NCBI RefSeq assembly: GCF_004340465.1
Contig: NZ_SLVV01000002.1
Location: 372,001-436,000 of the forward strand
Length of the DNA stretch: 64,000 bases
Origin: Mesobacillus foraminis
GTDB taxonomy: Bacteria; Bacillota; Bacilli; Bacillales; Cytobacillaceae
Reading direction: 5' to 3'
The notes beneath the pieces were generated by a model. It made no database searches and was not told the origin of the DNA. It saw only the letters and a program-made list of their open reading frames with translations. Position numbers and translations under genes: made by a program. This document shows positions 1-8,888 of this stretch, in pieces. Numbering within the stretch: position 1 is the stretch's first letter; each line of letters opens with the position of its first letter.

Positions 1-248
1 CGATTCCTGCGGTCATCGCGGTCCCTTCGGTCTTCCCTGTTCCTCCGGTCATCGCGGTCTCTTCGGTCTTCCCTGTTCCTGCGGTCATCGCGGTCTCTTC
101 GGTCTTCCCTGTTCCTGCGGTCATCGCGGTCTCTTCGGTCTTCCCTGTTCCTGCGGTCATCGCAGTTTCTTCGGTCATCCCTGTTCCTTCGATGATCTCG
201 ATGATTGTCATCCCTGATATCTGCAGCTTTTCTGCATTTTCCCATCAT
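1..248 (-). CDS. Arg/Asp-rich 12-residue repeat protein, 3' end outside window
   Basis: An open frame starts at ATG 248 (a second ATG follows directly) behind AAGGAGGG and runs off the left edge without a stop, 82 codons. After a short N-terminus (MMGKCRKAADIRDD) it becomes a 36-bp tandem repeat encoding about REDRRDRDDRRN, with drift (N/C, D/E) in the first copies. The repeat is highly charged, nearly balanced in Arg and Asp/Glu, and has no hydrophobic residues, so it should be disordered or form an ionic zipper. Repeats of this kind occur in some Bacillus spore-coat and exosporium proteins (CotG-like in style only). The unit has no Lys, Ser or Tyr, unlike CotG. Function unknown; coding is likely because the period is a multiple of three and the frame stays open. 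Confidence 0.6.
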   Translation of the reverse strand, partial: MMGKCRKAADIRDDNHRDHRRNRDDRRNCDDRRNREDRRDRDDRRNREDRRDRDDRRNREDRRDRDDRRNREDRRDRDDRRN

Positions 249-249
249 T

Positions 250-516
250 CTTCCCTCCTTCCACAACACTTTATAGCCTTACCTTGTATCCTATGTACCG
301 GCAGTACAAGCTGTTCAGGCTGATATCTAGTAATTTAAAAATTTTGCTTCTACCTTATTTAGCTGGAAACTGTAGTGACTAGAGAGGTGCGTAATGGGGG
401 CTTAATAACCACTATGGAAATTTATCATATATTGGTGTATAGGTAAGAAACCAGGGAGGGACCTTTTCCAGCTGGTTTCTTCTTGATCTGCATGTTTTTA
501 AACGGGGGGAGATTTA
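250..516. other. Divergent intergenic region
   Basis: This is the gap between the leftward repeat protein and the rightward deacetylase. It should carry both promoters. I see no RNA gene, terminator or convincing operator in it. Confidence 0.5.
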
Positions 517-1698
517 ATGAAGGAAATCCTGGGTTTCTTTTTATTCTTTCTGGCTTCAAGCTTTTTATTTTTAAAGTATGCAAAAAACAATAAGTTCTTT
601 TACAAGACGGTATTTATCACGATTATTTGCCTATTCATGACTGCTTTTTCATTCATTTATTGGCACAAGCAGGATATTGGGGAGGTCAGAGACTCATCTT
701 TCCATGAGAGTCCTGACTTTAAAAAAAAGAAGGATTCACCAGATGATCAATACCCATTACCAGGCCAGGAAGGGAAACATCCTCCCAAAAACGAAGGAAC
801 GCCGCCAGCCAAGCCTGGAGACGAACAAGATTACCAGGATGAAAAGCATGCCCCGCCCGCTGTTCCTGCTCCAATCATAGTCCCAGATGGCGGTACAGTA
901 GAGTATACAGTCGCTAAAGGGGATACTTTATACAGCATTTCCAGGAGATCAGGTTTCACGGTAACCGACCTTAAGCTATGGAACGGCCTGACTACCAATG
1001 CAATATACACCGGACAAACGATCAAGCTGTATGGTAAAAATGCTGCAGCCCCATCATCTCCCGTCCCTCCTCCAACACAGGAAGCTCCTTCAGGTTCTGC
1101 CTCATCCAGATCGATTTCACAGGGCAGCACCAAGATAAAAGAAATCGCTTTTACCTTTGATGCGGGAAGCGATATTGCTGGTATCGACATTATAAATGTC
1201 CTGAACAAGAACAAGGTTAAAGCCACCTTTTTCCTGACAGGAAAATGGGTAGAAAAGTATCCTTCCTACGCTAAACAGATTGCCGCCGAAGGGCATGAAA
1301 TTGGGAATCATGGCTATAACCATCTGGATGCATTAAAAGTGGATATGGAAACATTTAAACAAGATTTGTTACAAGCAGAAGCCGCGATTCTTAAAGCAAC
1401 TGGCAGATTACCCCGGCCCTACTTCCGTTTCCCCTATGGGTCTTTTAATGAAGCTGCACTAAAAGCTGCAGGCCAAGCAGGCTATCCTTACAGTATCTAC
1501 TGGTCGCTGGACACCGTAGACTGGAAGCAGCCTAGTACAGAGTTACTCATAAACAGCATAGAAAAAGGAGCCAGCAATGGAGACATCGTCCTCATGCACA
1601 TTGGAGGGATCCATACGCCAGAAGCCGTAGACCAGATGATTCCCAAGCTAAAAGCCAAGGGTTACAGACTAGTGACATTAACCGAGCTGATGAACTAA
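517..1698 (+). CDS. Membrane-anchored LysM polysaccharide deacetylase (NodB fold)
   Basis: ATG 517 follows a GGGGGGAG site; 393 aa. Two hydrophobic segments (about residues 4-20 and 31-49) anchor the protein, followed by a Pro/Glu/Lys-rich linker, one LysM domain (about 128-172) and a NodB deacetylase domain (about 208-393). This suggests a cell-wall enzyme that removes acetyl groups from peptidoglycan or a similar glycan. Motif 2 is intact (H265 and H269 in HGYNH), as are RFPYG, DTVDW and the LMHIGG histidine. Motif 1 reads TFDAG (213-217) instead of TFDDG: the first Asp (catalytic base) is kept, but the second, normally a metal ligand, is Ala. Some Bacillus deacetylases carry this change, so inactivity should not be assumed. 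A hairpin follows the stop. Confidence 0.88.
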   Translation: MKEILGFFLFFLASSFLFLKYAKNNKFFYKTVFITIICLFMTAFSFIYWHKQDIGEVRDSSFHESPDFKKKKDSPDDQYPLPGQEGKHPPKNEGTPPAKPGDEQDYQDEKHAPPAVPAPIIVPDGGTVEYTVAKGDTLYSISRRSGFTVTDLKLWNGLTTNAIYTGQTIKLYGKNAAAPSSPVPPPTQEAPSGSASSRSISQGSTKIKEIAFTFDAGSDIAGIDIINVLNKNKVKATFFLTGKWVEKYPSYAKQIAAEGHEIGNHGYNHLDALKVDMETFKQDLLQAEAAILKATGRLPRPYFRFPYGSFNEAALKAAGQAGYPYSIYWSLDTVDWKQPSTELLINSIEKGASNGDIVLMHIGGIHTPEAVDQMIPKLKAKGYRLVTLTELMN

Positions 1699-1708
1699 TC
1701 AGGGGAGC

Positions 1709-1738
1709 AAAGCGCCCTTGCTGTTAAAGGTGCGCTTT
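1709..1738 (+). terminator. Hairpin after the deacetylase gene
   Basis: AAAGCGC pairs with GCGCTTT, extended by CCTT/AAGG. There is no clean T-run after it, so it may be a weak terminator or an mRNA-stabilising stem. Confidence 0.4.
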
Positions 1739-1954
1739 ATCCCTTCACCCTACTGCAGTACTAAACGGTGCCTGACCCCGAAAGTTGTGGTAGGACTTGT
1801 ACATAAAATGTATAAGCTTATGGGGAGGGATTCGAGCTCTACTGGAATCGTTCCAATAATAATTGCCTAGTGAATTTACGGCAGAATAAATTGTTCTCCA
1901 TAAGACCAATATAAGAATAGAATAAGGTGATTTTTTTCTAGGGAGTGCTCTTTG

Positions 1955-2275
1955 ATGACAGTTTTTGTTTACCAAACTTTCGAGATTAAACAAGATCAAT
2001 TTAAAGAAGCCCTTCAGAATCTGGGAGAGATACAGAAGTTCCGCAATGAAGAATTTAACCACAAAGTAGAAATTCTCTCTCCAGTATCAGGGCACGATCA
2101 TACCTATGCACTTCTCTCGACCTATGAAGGACTTGCTGAAATGGAACTTCAGGATAAAAAAATGTTCGATGATGAAAAATACCTGAAGCTGATTGGGGAC
2201 TTTTTCCTGAAAAACATCGTTCAAGGCAGCATGCACACACAAATATATAGAAATACAAACGGCAAAAAATCATAA
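1955..2275 (+). CDS. Conserved small protein, possible dimeric alpha/beta-barrel fold
   Basis: About 106 aa. ATG 1955 is preferred over the TTG immediately before it; GGGAG lies upstream. The protein begins MTVFVYQTFEIK and is soluble, with no signal or membrane segment. The pattern of a first beta strand, an acidic helix and a mid-protein 'HDHTYALLSTYEG' strand is reminiscent of ferredoxin-like (ABM / NIPSNAP-type) small domains, but this is a weak structural guess. Monocistronic: it has its own strong terminator and no partner gene. Function unknown. Confidence 0.65.
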   Translation: MTVFVYQTFEIKQDQFKEALQNLGEIQKFRNEEFNHKVEILSPVSGHDHTYALLSTYEGLAEMELQDKKMFDDEKYLKLIGDFFLKNIVQGSMHTQIYRNTNGKKS

Positions 2276-2282
2276 CGAATGG

Positions 2283-2318
2283 AAGGGCGTGCAATGAAGT
2301 TTATGCACGCCCTTTTTT
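2283..2318 (+). terminator. Strong intrinsic terminator
   Basis: AAGGGCGTGCA pairs perfectly with TGCACGCCCTT over a 10-base loop, followed by a T-run. Confidence 0.9.
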
Positions 2319-2418
2319 GAAGCCAGATCATATGCCGTCGATTTCTCCCTTTCGGTTAGCCGGGAACGGTCGCTTAAATCCTTCTATTTTTCCTTTATGC
2401 CTGTTTTGCCGAGTATAG

Positions 2419-2650
2419 TCGTGTAGCCCCTCTACCTTTCCTCTAGCCCGTTTTTCTATCGAGCTGGGTCACGTAGAGTGCCCCTACATCCCCTCTAGCG
2501 CTGGTTTTTACCGGGCTGGGTCACATAGAGTCCCTCTACATTCCCTCTAGCGCTGTTTTTTACCGGACTGGGTCACGTAGAACCCCTGTACATTCCCTCT
2601 AGCGCTGGTTTTTAACAGGCTGGGTCACGTAGAATTTCTTTATTTTTACT
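2419..2650. repeat. 52-bp intergenic tandem repeat array (about 4.4 copies)
   Basis: Units lie at about 2419-2468 (diverged, 50 bp), 2469-2520, 2521-2572, 2573-2624 and a partial copy from 2625. Each unit begins TCACGTAGAG, has CCTCTAGCGCTGG in the middle and ends in GGGCTGGG. Short inverted words (GTAGAG / CTCTAC) inside the unit could form a hairpin. Stops in all frames and drift between copies argue against coding. It lies in an 870-bp gene-free gap together with a second, unrelated array. Confidence 0.85.
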
Positions 2651-2741
2651 ATGTAGGTTATTTTCGCTTGGGGAATCTAAAGGGAAGCAGGTGCTTGTAA
2701 AATCGATTTACGTTCCCCTCCCAATGGTTTCCCCTTGGTTC

Positions 2742-2910
2742 GGCTCATATTTTCTTTTTGCGTGACCTTCCCCTATGTTTTCTCCAAGGGCCGGCTCGCA
2801 TTTACTTTTTGCGTGACCTTCTCCTATGATATTACCCGGGATTGGCTCGCATTTCCCCTATGATTACTTCACTCGGTAATTCCCATGGGACCGGCTCGCA
2901 TTACCGAATG
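2742..2910. repeat. About 51-bp intergenic tandem repeat array (about 3.4 copies)
   Basis: The word GGCTCGCATTT (first copy GGCTCATATTT) recurs at 2742, 2793, 2844 and 2893, spacings 51, 51 and 49. TTTGCGTGACCTTC follows the first two copies, and CCTATG lies near the middle of the units. The array is unrelated in sequence to the 52-bp array just upstream. The rest of the gap to the coat gene shows no gene or promoter I could support. Confidence 0.78.
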
Positions 2911-3220
2911 ATGCTATCTTTTATGATGCATTTTGACAGTTTTTATCTTCCTTACCTCCCCCTTTCCCTGCGTTCGCAGGACAGAGGTATCTTGCTACCC
3001 TTCGCCCCATCTGCCCCTGATTTTCAGGTCTGCCTTCACCAAAGACTCCTTTTCTAACAATTGCTCAATATTGATAATGTCCCATTTAAGCATTAAGTCA
3101 TATCTTGCCAGCTTAATTTTGTTTCAAAAATCGTACATGTGTGAACTCTGGAGGACAAATAACCATTTGCCTTTTTCTGCATAGCTTAGAATGACGATAA
3201 AAAAGATAGGAGAGCTGTAT

Positions 3221-3715
3221 ATGTCCACTGAGGAACGGGATACCCTAGCCTGGCATGAAACCCTTGAAATCCATGAGTTAACTGCTTTTCAAGCGATTGG
3301 ATTAATCAAATTGAAAAAAGCATTCAGGAAAATCAATGATCCTGAATTAAGAGGAATTTATGAAAAAACAATCCAGGGATTAGAAATAAACATAAAAGAG
3401 CTCGTCCAATTTTACCCTGCGGCTCCAGTCTCCCCTGATCGAAATGAGCCATTGACCAGCGATTTGGCCTTTTACGCTGGCGACCTGCTGGCACTAATGA
3501 AAACGTCTGTACGCAATTACTCGATTGCCATTACCGAAACCGCCACGCCAGCTGTCAGAAAGATCCTGACCGACCACCTTTTACGCTCTATCCAAGGCCA
3601 CGAGCGAATCTTTCGGTACATGTATAAAAAAGGCTACTACCCTTCCTATGATTTAGGACAATTATTAGCCAATGATCTTAATAATGCCCAAAAGGCACTA
3701 TCAATGGATTACTAG
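3221..3715 (+). CDS. CotF-like spore coat protein
   Basis: ATG 3221 (MSTEERDTLAWHE) follows AGGAGA with 7-base spacing; an in-frame ATG 30 bases upstream has no such site. 164 aa. All-helical, with the four-helix ferritin-like pattern of CotF/coat-F proteins: an N-terminal 'WHETLEIHEL' helix, a central amphipathic helix ending in 'ELVQFYP', and a C-terminal 'GHERIFRYMYKKGYYPSYDL' segment. The Tyr-rich tail is typical of coat proteins. Expected in the spore coat; made in the mother cell if the family rule holds. The gene stands alone and ends in a shared bidirectional terminator. Confidence 0.75.
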   Translation: MSTEERDTLAWHETLEIHELTAFQAIGLIKLKKAFRKINDPELRGIYEKTIQGLEINIKELVQFYPAAPVSPDRNEPLTSDLAFYAGDLLALMKTSVRNYSIAITETATPAVRKILTDHLLRSIQGHERIFRYMYKKGYYPSYDLGQLLANDLNNAQKALSMDY

Positions 3716-3764
3716 AAACGGGTTCATAAGTAACACCTGGTTCCCAAAAGGATAAATCATTGCT

Positions 3765-3796
3765 AAAAAGGCAGCCGAATCTTCGGCTGCCTTTTT
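3765..3796. terminator. Bidirectional intrinsic terminator
   Basis: AAAAAGGCAGCCGAA and its exact complement are separated by 2 bases, with T-runs on both strands. It serves the coat gene and the convergent LtaS-like gene. Confidence 0.92.
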
Positions 3797-3817
3797 ATAG
3801 CTATCAGCGCTTTGCTC

Positions 3818-5671
3818 TCAATCCTCCATAAACCTTAGCAAATCACCGGCAAGTATTTCATCGGACAGCCCCAGCTCATTTCGAACTTTTTCCTGAAAAG
3901 GCCCGCAGGCACTTTCCTCGATTGGCTTTCCGCTTTTTTTCTCGTAGCAAACATTATCGATATAGACATAGTTCTCTGTTATGAACCCTCCGTCCCTAAA
4001 AATAACCGGGTGGTCGGAATTCCTGGTAAAAAGCTCATGTCCAAAAGATAATGTGTTCTCAGGCTGTATCCCCAATAATTCCAGGATGGTCGCCCGAATA
4101 TCAATTTCTCCTCCCGGAGCCGAAAATGTCTTCCCGCCCACACCTGGAATATGGATGATGACTGGAACCTTTTGAAGCTCGGCATGCTGAACGGGACTTT
4201 TTTCTAGATTCAGCAATTGATGGATACCGACTTCGTATTTTTCGGAAATGCCATAATGATCTCCGTAAAGGACAAACATCGTATCTTTATACATGCCCTT
4301 TTCTTTCAGTTTTTTAAATAGGGTCTTGATGGCTTCGTCCTGATAACGGACAGTGGTGATATACCGATTGACCACTTCCTGGTTCGTTTTCGGCTCGGAA
4401 ATTAGCTTATCCTCTTCGTCTAGCAAAAATGGAAAATGATTTGTCAGCGTGATCATCCTCGCATAGTAGGGCTCCGGCAACTCTGCCAGATGAGCGGCGC
4501 TTTGCTGAAAAAACGGTATATCTTTTATTCCATAATTCACGGAGTTTTCTTCTGTTACTTCATAATCTTTTTTAGAAAAAAACTTGTCGTAGCCCAAGCT
4601 TTTATACATTTGTTCACGATTCCAGAACGTACTGTCATTCCCATGAAAAACAGAGCTGTAAAAGTTCCCTTCTTCCTTTAAAATTTTTGGAAGGCTATGA
4701 AACACATTCTCCGGCTTTCTGACAAACACGGATCCACTTGATAATGGATATAGCCCTGTATCAATCATGAATTCCGAGTCCGATGTTTTTCCCTGGGCCG
4801 TCTGATCATAAATGGAATCAAAGTAAAAGCTATCCTTAATTAACGAATTTAAAAATGGGGTTATTTCTTCTCCATCGACTTTTTGATTGATCACAAAGTT
4901 CTGGGTTGACTCCATACTGATTAAAACAAGATTTCTACCCTTTGCCAATCCAAAATACTCTGTACGTTTCTCCTCTTTTGAGGAAGTGTATTGTTCAGCT
5001 TTTACTGTATCCGTTTTCGAGGCTAATAGCCGCCTGAACGGCGCCTGAACAGCCAGTGATATATCATAAAGATGATAATTATAAGGTCCAATGGTTTTTA
5101 CCATCTGTTCGCGGTCATAGGAGGCCGTATATAAATGGGGAGATTTTACCAGGCCGAGCCCTGCTGAAATGACAGTAAGAAGGAGACTAATACCTACGTA
5201 TAGATATTTCACCCGCATTGTACGGTCTTTCTGTACATTGAATTTTCTGAGGAGAACCCAGAAAATAATTAAGTCCGCAAATAACAGTAGATCCCACGGG
5301 CTCATAAGCTCCAACGTACTTGGGCCAAGTCCACCAACATTTTTAAATTGAAATAGAATGGGAACAGTTACGAAGTCTGTATAAAAACGGTAATAAAGTA
5401 GATCCCCATAGAGAAGAAGCGTAATGATGGTCATTGTGGAAAATAAGATCACTTTGAAATTGCCTGCTTTTACATAATAAGAAATTCCCAGCACTAATAG
5501 TAAGGAACCAAGTGGGCTAAAAACAATCATTAGCAGCTCAAATGGAGACTGCAAACTTAGATTGAAGCCGATCAGTCCGACGGCCACTGTCTTAAGCCAA
5601 AGGGCGATTATTGCTGACAAAATGAATGTCAGTGGGTGATAAGTTAAAGAATCAGCTTTAATTCTTTTCAT
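3818..5671 (-). CDS. Lipoteichoic acid synthase family protein (LtaS/YvgJ/YqgS-like)
   Basis: 617 aa, ATG 5671 behind AAAGGT. Five hydrophobic segments occupy roughly residues 10-175, then an extracellular sulfatase-fold domain begins near 245. Metal and catalytic features are visible: E254 in SMESTQ, the phospho-acceptor Thr T296 in GKTSDSEF, HGNDSTFWNR, and YGDHYG. Family members transfer glycerol phosphate from phosphatidylglycerol to a lipid anchor (primase) or the growing chain. The length fits the shorter paralogues YvgJ/YqgS better than LtaS itself, so it may be a primase-type enzyme; the sequence alone does not decide this. Stands alone between two terminators. Confidence 0.88.
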   Translation of the reverse strand: MKRIKADSLTYHPLTFILSAIIALWLKTVAVGLIGFNLSLQSPFELLMIVFSPLGSLLLVLGISYYVKAGNFKVILFSTMTIITLLLYGDLLYYRFYTDFVTVPILFQFKNVGGLGPSTLELMSPWDLLLFADLIIFWVLLRKFNVQKDRTMRVKYLYVGISLLLTVISAGLGLVKSPHLYTASYDREQMVKTIGPYNYHLYDISLAVQAPFRRLLASKTDTVKAEQYTSSKEEKRTEYFGLAKGRNLVLISMESTQNFVINQKVDGEEITPFLNSLIKDSFYFDSIYDQTAQGKTSDSEFMIDTGLYPLSSGSVFVRKPENVFHSLPKILKEEGNFYSSVFHGNDSTFWNREQMYKSLGYDKFFSKKDYEVTEENSVNYGIKDIPFFQQSAAHLAELPEPYYARMITLTNHFPFLLDEEDKLISEPKTNQEVVNRYITTVRYQDEAIKTLFKKLKEKGMYKDTMFVLYGDHYGISEKYEVGIHQLLNLEKSPVQHAELQKVPVIIHIPGVGGKTFSAPGGEIDIRATILELLGIQPENTLSFGHELFTRNSDHPVIFRDGGFITENYVYIDNVCYEKKSGKPIEESACGPFQEKVRNELGLSDEILAGDLLRFMED

Positions 5672-6036
5672 CAGCGGTCAATACCTTTCTTGTAGATGAA
5701 CATAAATCTGCCATTTTACCTTTCATTGATAGTACCCTCATTTCATACTGCTAAACTCCTATTCTACCAATCATTTATGCCTTGCACAATTTACCAGCAT
5801 TATGTTTAACGAATGAAAGTCAAAAAGAGTTTCAAACATATTGTTTCTTATACTATGTGCATGCCAAGCCCGTTTTTCCTGAAAGATTTATCCGCATTTA
5901 TGCCGCATTTGCGATCTGGTGTCCCAACAGTGATCCCATTAAAAAAATTGTAAAAAAGCAAATGATAATACTGAAACTTTTTAACACAATAAATCGTACA
6001 TCTATGGAAAAGAAAAATGACAATGGGGATGAGAAG
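5672..6036. other. Divergent intergenic region
   Basis: Contains the promoters of the LtaS-like and AIM24-like genes. The frame of the AIM24 gene stays open upstream to 5782, but there is no ribosome site and the predicted residues look non-coding. No other feature seen. Confidence 0.5.
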
Positions 6037-6825
6037 ATGAATAACCATGAGATTGATTATGAAATATTTGGCGATGATATGCAATTTGTACAGGTGGAGC
6101 TGGATCCTGGCGAAACAGTGATAGCAGAAGCAGGAAGTTTAATGATGATGGATGATGGCATTCAAATGGAAACGGTGTTCGGAGATGGCTCAAGTTCCGG
6201 CGGAGGCCTTATGGGCAAGCTGCTCGGTGCAGGAAAGCGTGTGCTGACCGGGGAAAGCCTCTTCATGACCATGTTCACCAACGAGCGAAGCGGCAAAAAA
6301 CATGTGAGCTTTGCATCCCCTTATCCCGGGAAGATCATTCCGATGGACTTAAGCGAGCAGGGCGGCAAAATCATTTGTCAAAAGGATGCGTTTTTAGCCG
6401 CGGCAAAGGGAGTATCCGTAGGGATCGAGTTCCAGCGCAAGCTTGGTGCAGGATTCTTTGGCGGCGAAGGGTTTATTATGCAAAAGCTTGAAGGAGATGG
6501 AATGGCTTTTGTGCACGCTGGAGGAACTATTATTAAAAAGACTCTATCGCCTGGGGAAATTATTCGCATTGACACCGGATGCCTTGTGGCGATGACACGT
6601 GACGTAGATTATAATATCGAAATGGTTCGCGGAGTAAAAACAGCGTTATTTGGCGGCGAAGGTTTATTCTTTGCGACTCTGCGCGGCCCGGGGAGCGTAT
6701 GGATTCAGTCGCTTCCATTCAGCAGGTTGGCTAGCCGTGTCTTTGCCGCTATGCCGCAAAACGGCGGTTCCAAAGGAGAAGGCGGTCTTGGGGGCCTGTT
6801 TGACATCATTGGCGGCGACCGTTAA
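6037..6825 (+). CDS. TIGR00266 / AIM24 family protein
   Basis: ATG 6037 ([14 protein letters not shown]), 262 aa. The family signature is clear: '[22 protein letters not shown]', a Gly-rich loop near residues 50-65, '[23 protein letters not shown]', '[28 protein letters not shown]', and a second '[16 protein letters not shown]' repeat typical of the beta-sandwich. It has no signal peptide. The biochemical role of bacterial AIM24-like proteins is not established; the name comes from a mitochondrial homologue. Single gene, terminator downstream shared with the convergent ATPase gene. Confidence 0.87.
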   Translation: MNNHEIDYEIFGDDMQFVQVELDPGETVIAEAGSLMMMDDGIQMETVFGDGSSSGGGLMGKLLGAGKRVLTGESLFMTMFTNERSGKKHVSFASPYPGKIIPMDLSEQGGKIICQKDAFLAAAKGVSVGIEFQRKLGAGFFGGEGFIMQKLEGDGMAFVHAGGTIIKKTLSPGEIIRIDTGCLVAMTRDVDYNIEMVRGVKTALFGGEGLFFATLRGPGSVWIQSLPFSRLASRVFAAMPQNGGSKGEGGLGGLFDIIGGDR

Positions 6826-6853
6826 TCCATTTTAAGTACTTAATACATTTTGG

Positions 6854-6883
6854 AAAGCCTGCAGAAAGTCAGCAGGCTTTTAG
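6854..6883. terminator. Bidirectional intrinsic terminator
   Basis: AAAGCCTGC pairs with GCAGGCTTT over a 9-base loop; it lies between two convergent genes. Confidence 0.8.
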
Positions 6884-6913
6884 TCATTTTTAATGAGAAC
6901 CGGGTTTTTGCTT

Positions 6914-7732
6914 TTACCACCTGTTCTTAGAAAAAGTTTTGATCCTGATCCACGGCCGCTCATTCTCCCATTCCAGTGACAGAGGGACTTGAAAGGTTTC
7001 CTCAAGCAAAGGTTCAGTCAGCGTGGCTTTCTTATCCCCTTGTGCAACGACCTCCCCTCTGCGGATTAACAGCGCATGGGAGATCGAAGGGACAATCTCC
7101 TCAATATGGTGTGTTACATATAAAACCGTTGGACCTTCAGGAGCAGCAGTCAAATCCTCAATCGTTGACAGCAATTCTTCCTTTGAGAAGATATCGAGGC
7201 CATTGCAAGGCTCGTCCAAGATCAGCAGGCGCGGGGATGCCATTAATGCCCTTGCAATCATGGCTTTCCTTTTTTCCCCTTGGGAAAGATAAGTAATATT
7301 TTGTTCGGCAAGGTGCCTGATTTTTAACAGTTCCATAAGCTCCAGGGCTTTTTCAGCATCCTTCGTGGAAAACTCCTCGTATAGGCCAATGGAGGCAAAT
7401 TTCCCGCTGAGAACAACCTCCAGCGCCGAGTCGCTCGGTCGGGTATGAAACTGGTCATCAAGAGAGGAACTGACCCAGCCGATTGATTTACGAAGTTCAG
7501 GTATATTGGTCTTTCCGAAAAGATGGCCCAATACCGAGACTTCTCCTCCGTTTGGCCATTGATAGCCAGTGACCATTTTTAAAATGGACGTTTTCCCGGA
7601 CCCATTCAGCCCCAACAATGCCCAATGTTCCCCTCTTTGGACATTCCAGCTGACATTCTTTAAGATGTCCTTGCCGCTTCGGTGCCAATGGATATTGCTG
7701 AGCGAAATAACACTATTAGCTGTCTCTTCCAT
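6914..7732 (-). CDS. ABC transporter ATP-binding protein (YlmA-like)
   Basis: ATG 7732 (MEETANSVISL) follows AGGGGGA; the longer in-frame extension to 7804 lacks a ribosome site. 272 aa. All NBD motifs are present: Walker A GLNGSGKTS, Q-loop region, signature LSQGE, Walker B LLILDEP, and H-loop THH. No permease gene adjoins it, which is also the case for YlmA-type stand-alone ATPases. The single NBD rules out an ABC-F protein. Substrate unknown; it could pair with a permease encoded elsewhere. Confidence 0.87.
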   Translation of the reverse strand: MEETANSVISLSNIHWHRSGKDILKNVSWNVQRGEHWALLGLNGSGKTSILKMVTGYQWPNGGEVSVLGHLFGKTNIPELRKSIGWVSSSLDDQFHTRPSDSALEVVLSGKFASIGLYEEFSTKDAEKALELMELLKIRHLAEQNITYLSQGEKRKAMIARALMASPRLLILDEPCNGLDIFSKEELLSTIEDLTAAPEGPTVLYVTHHIEEIVPSISHALLIRRGEVVAQGDKKATLTEPLLEETFQVPLSLEWENERPWIRIKTFSKNRW

Positions 7733-8016
7733 TGTGTTCCCCCTAAATAGTCGATGTCTATATTCAGTATATTCCAAAATCCGCGAAAACAAAAGAAAGC
7801 CCAACAGGTCTAATCCAGCTGTAAATTTTAATGATGTTCATTTTACATGAGATGTTATATAGAGACTTCCCCAAATATCCTGGACCTTGTTTCTATAAAG
7901 ATTGTTTACATCGAAAGAAACAGCCTTATCAGTTCCTCAGCGCAACATCGAATTGAAAACTTGTCCCTTTCTTGTATGAATGAAGGTGACTGAACGATTT
8001 ACAGTCACCCTCTCGG

Positions 8017-8715
8017 TTATTTGGCTCTTACCAGAATCTCGGGGTTAGTTTCTGCCACTTGTTTCGAAGAACTGCTCATTTTATATAATCCCGATAGGAT
8101 GACAACGGCAATGACCAGGAGTTCAAAACCGTATTTAACAAAACCATTTGTAAAGTAGCCTGTTAAGAACGGTTCGGCGACAATCATCTTGGAAGCCGTC
8201 CAGGCTAAGACGGCTGCCCCGATTGTAATGATGACTGGGTAACGTTCAATCCACTTTAATATAACCGTGCTTCCCCACATAACGACTGGCACTGAAATGA
8301 CCAATCCCAATATAATAAGAAGGAAATTCCCATGGGACGCTCCCGCAACCGCCAATACATTATCGAGCCCCATTAAGGCATCAGCAATCATAACTGTCCG
8401 AATAGCTGCCCAGAAACTATTTCCTGCTTTCACGTTCGAATGGTCCTTATCTTCAACAAGCAATTTATAAGCAATCATGATCAATAAAAGGCCGCCCAGC
8501 AACCGCAAGCCTGGAACAGCCAGCAGATATACTACTGCCAGAGTCGCAATCGTGCGAATGACAATCGCACCTACCGATCCCCAAAGGATGACCTTTTTTT
8601 GCTGTGGTTTAGGGAGATTCCTCGCAGCCAATCCAATTAAAATCGCATTATCTCCCGCCAGTACTAGATCGATGACAATAATGGTTAACAGTGCAGTGAT
8701 AAAATCAAATTCCAT
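8017..8715 (-). CDS. TerC-family membrane protein, probable Mn2+ exporter
   Basis: 232 aa, ATG 8715 behind AAGGGGGG. About seven hydrophobic helices carry the family motifs 'DLVLAGDNAILIGLAARNLP' and 'ADALMGLDNVLAVAGASHG', whose Asp/Asn residues are thought to line a metal path. TerC proteins such as B. subtilis MeeF/MeeY (YceF/YkoY) export Mn2+ and help metallate secreted proteins. The yybP-ykoY leader directly upstream supports a manganese role strongly. Monocistronic, with expression rising when Mn2+ is high. Confidence 0.9.
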   Translation of the reverse strand: MEFDFITALLTIIVIDLVLAGDNAILIGLAARNLPKPQQKKVILWGSVGAIVIRTIATLAVVYLLAVPGLRLLGGLLLIMIAYKLLVEDKDHSNVKAGNSFWAAIRTVMIADALMGLDNVLAVAGASHGNFLLIILGLVISVPVVMWGSTVILKWIERYPVIITIGAAVLAWTASKMIVAEPFLTGYFTNGFVKYGFELLVIAVVILSGLYKMSSSSKQVAETNPEILVRAK

Positions 8716-8751
8716 AAGTCTGCCCCCCTTGTTTTAGCAATTAAAATGGAC

Positions 8752-8888
8752 ACAAAAAAGACCTTCGCCAAATAGGCAAAGGTCTCGCTGAGCATAGTGA
8801 CTATGCCAACAAAGCCGATGGTTAGCACCATGTATTGACGACTTTGTTTCAGGTTTGCACCTGACGCTACTCCCCTTTACAGGTAGTT
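8752..8888 (-). promoter_or_regulatory. yybP-ykoY manganese riboswitch with terminator
   Basis: Read on the minus strand, the conserved core is present: AAAGGGGAGTAGC (about 8879-8867), GTCGTCAATACATGG, CGGCTTTGTTGGC and CAGCGAGACC. A terminator follows (GACCTTTGCC / GGCGAAGGTC plus a T-run, 8785-8754). The aptamer senses Mn2+ and prevents termination. The target is the TerC gene 37 bases downstream, the classic arrangement. Confidence 0.95.

Noticed and set aside
2419-2910. CRISPR-like arrays
   Set aside because: Repeats are directly adjacent with no unique spacers, units drift gradually, and no cas genes are present. The same holds for the 16.6 and 50.3 kb arrays.
5782-6036. N-terminal extension of the AIM24-like protein
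   Set aside because: No ribosome site, and the family starts at the MNNHEIDYE position. Upstream residues look like translated intergenic DNA.
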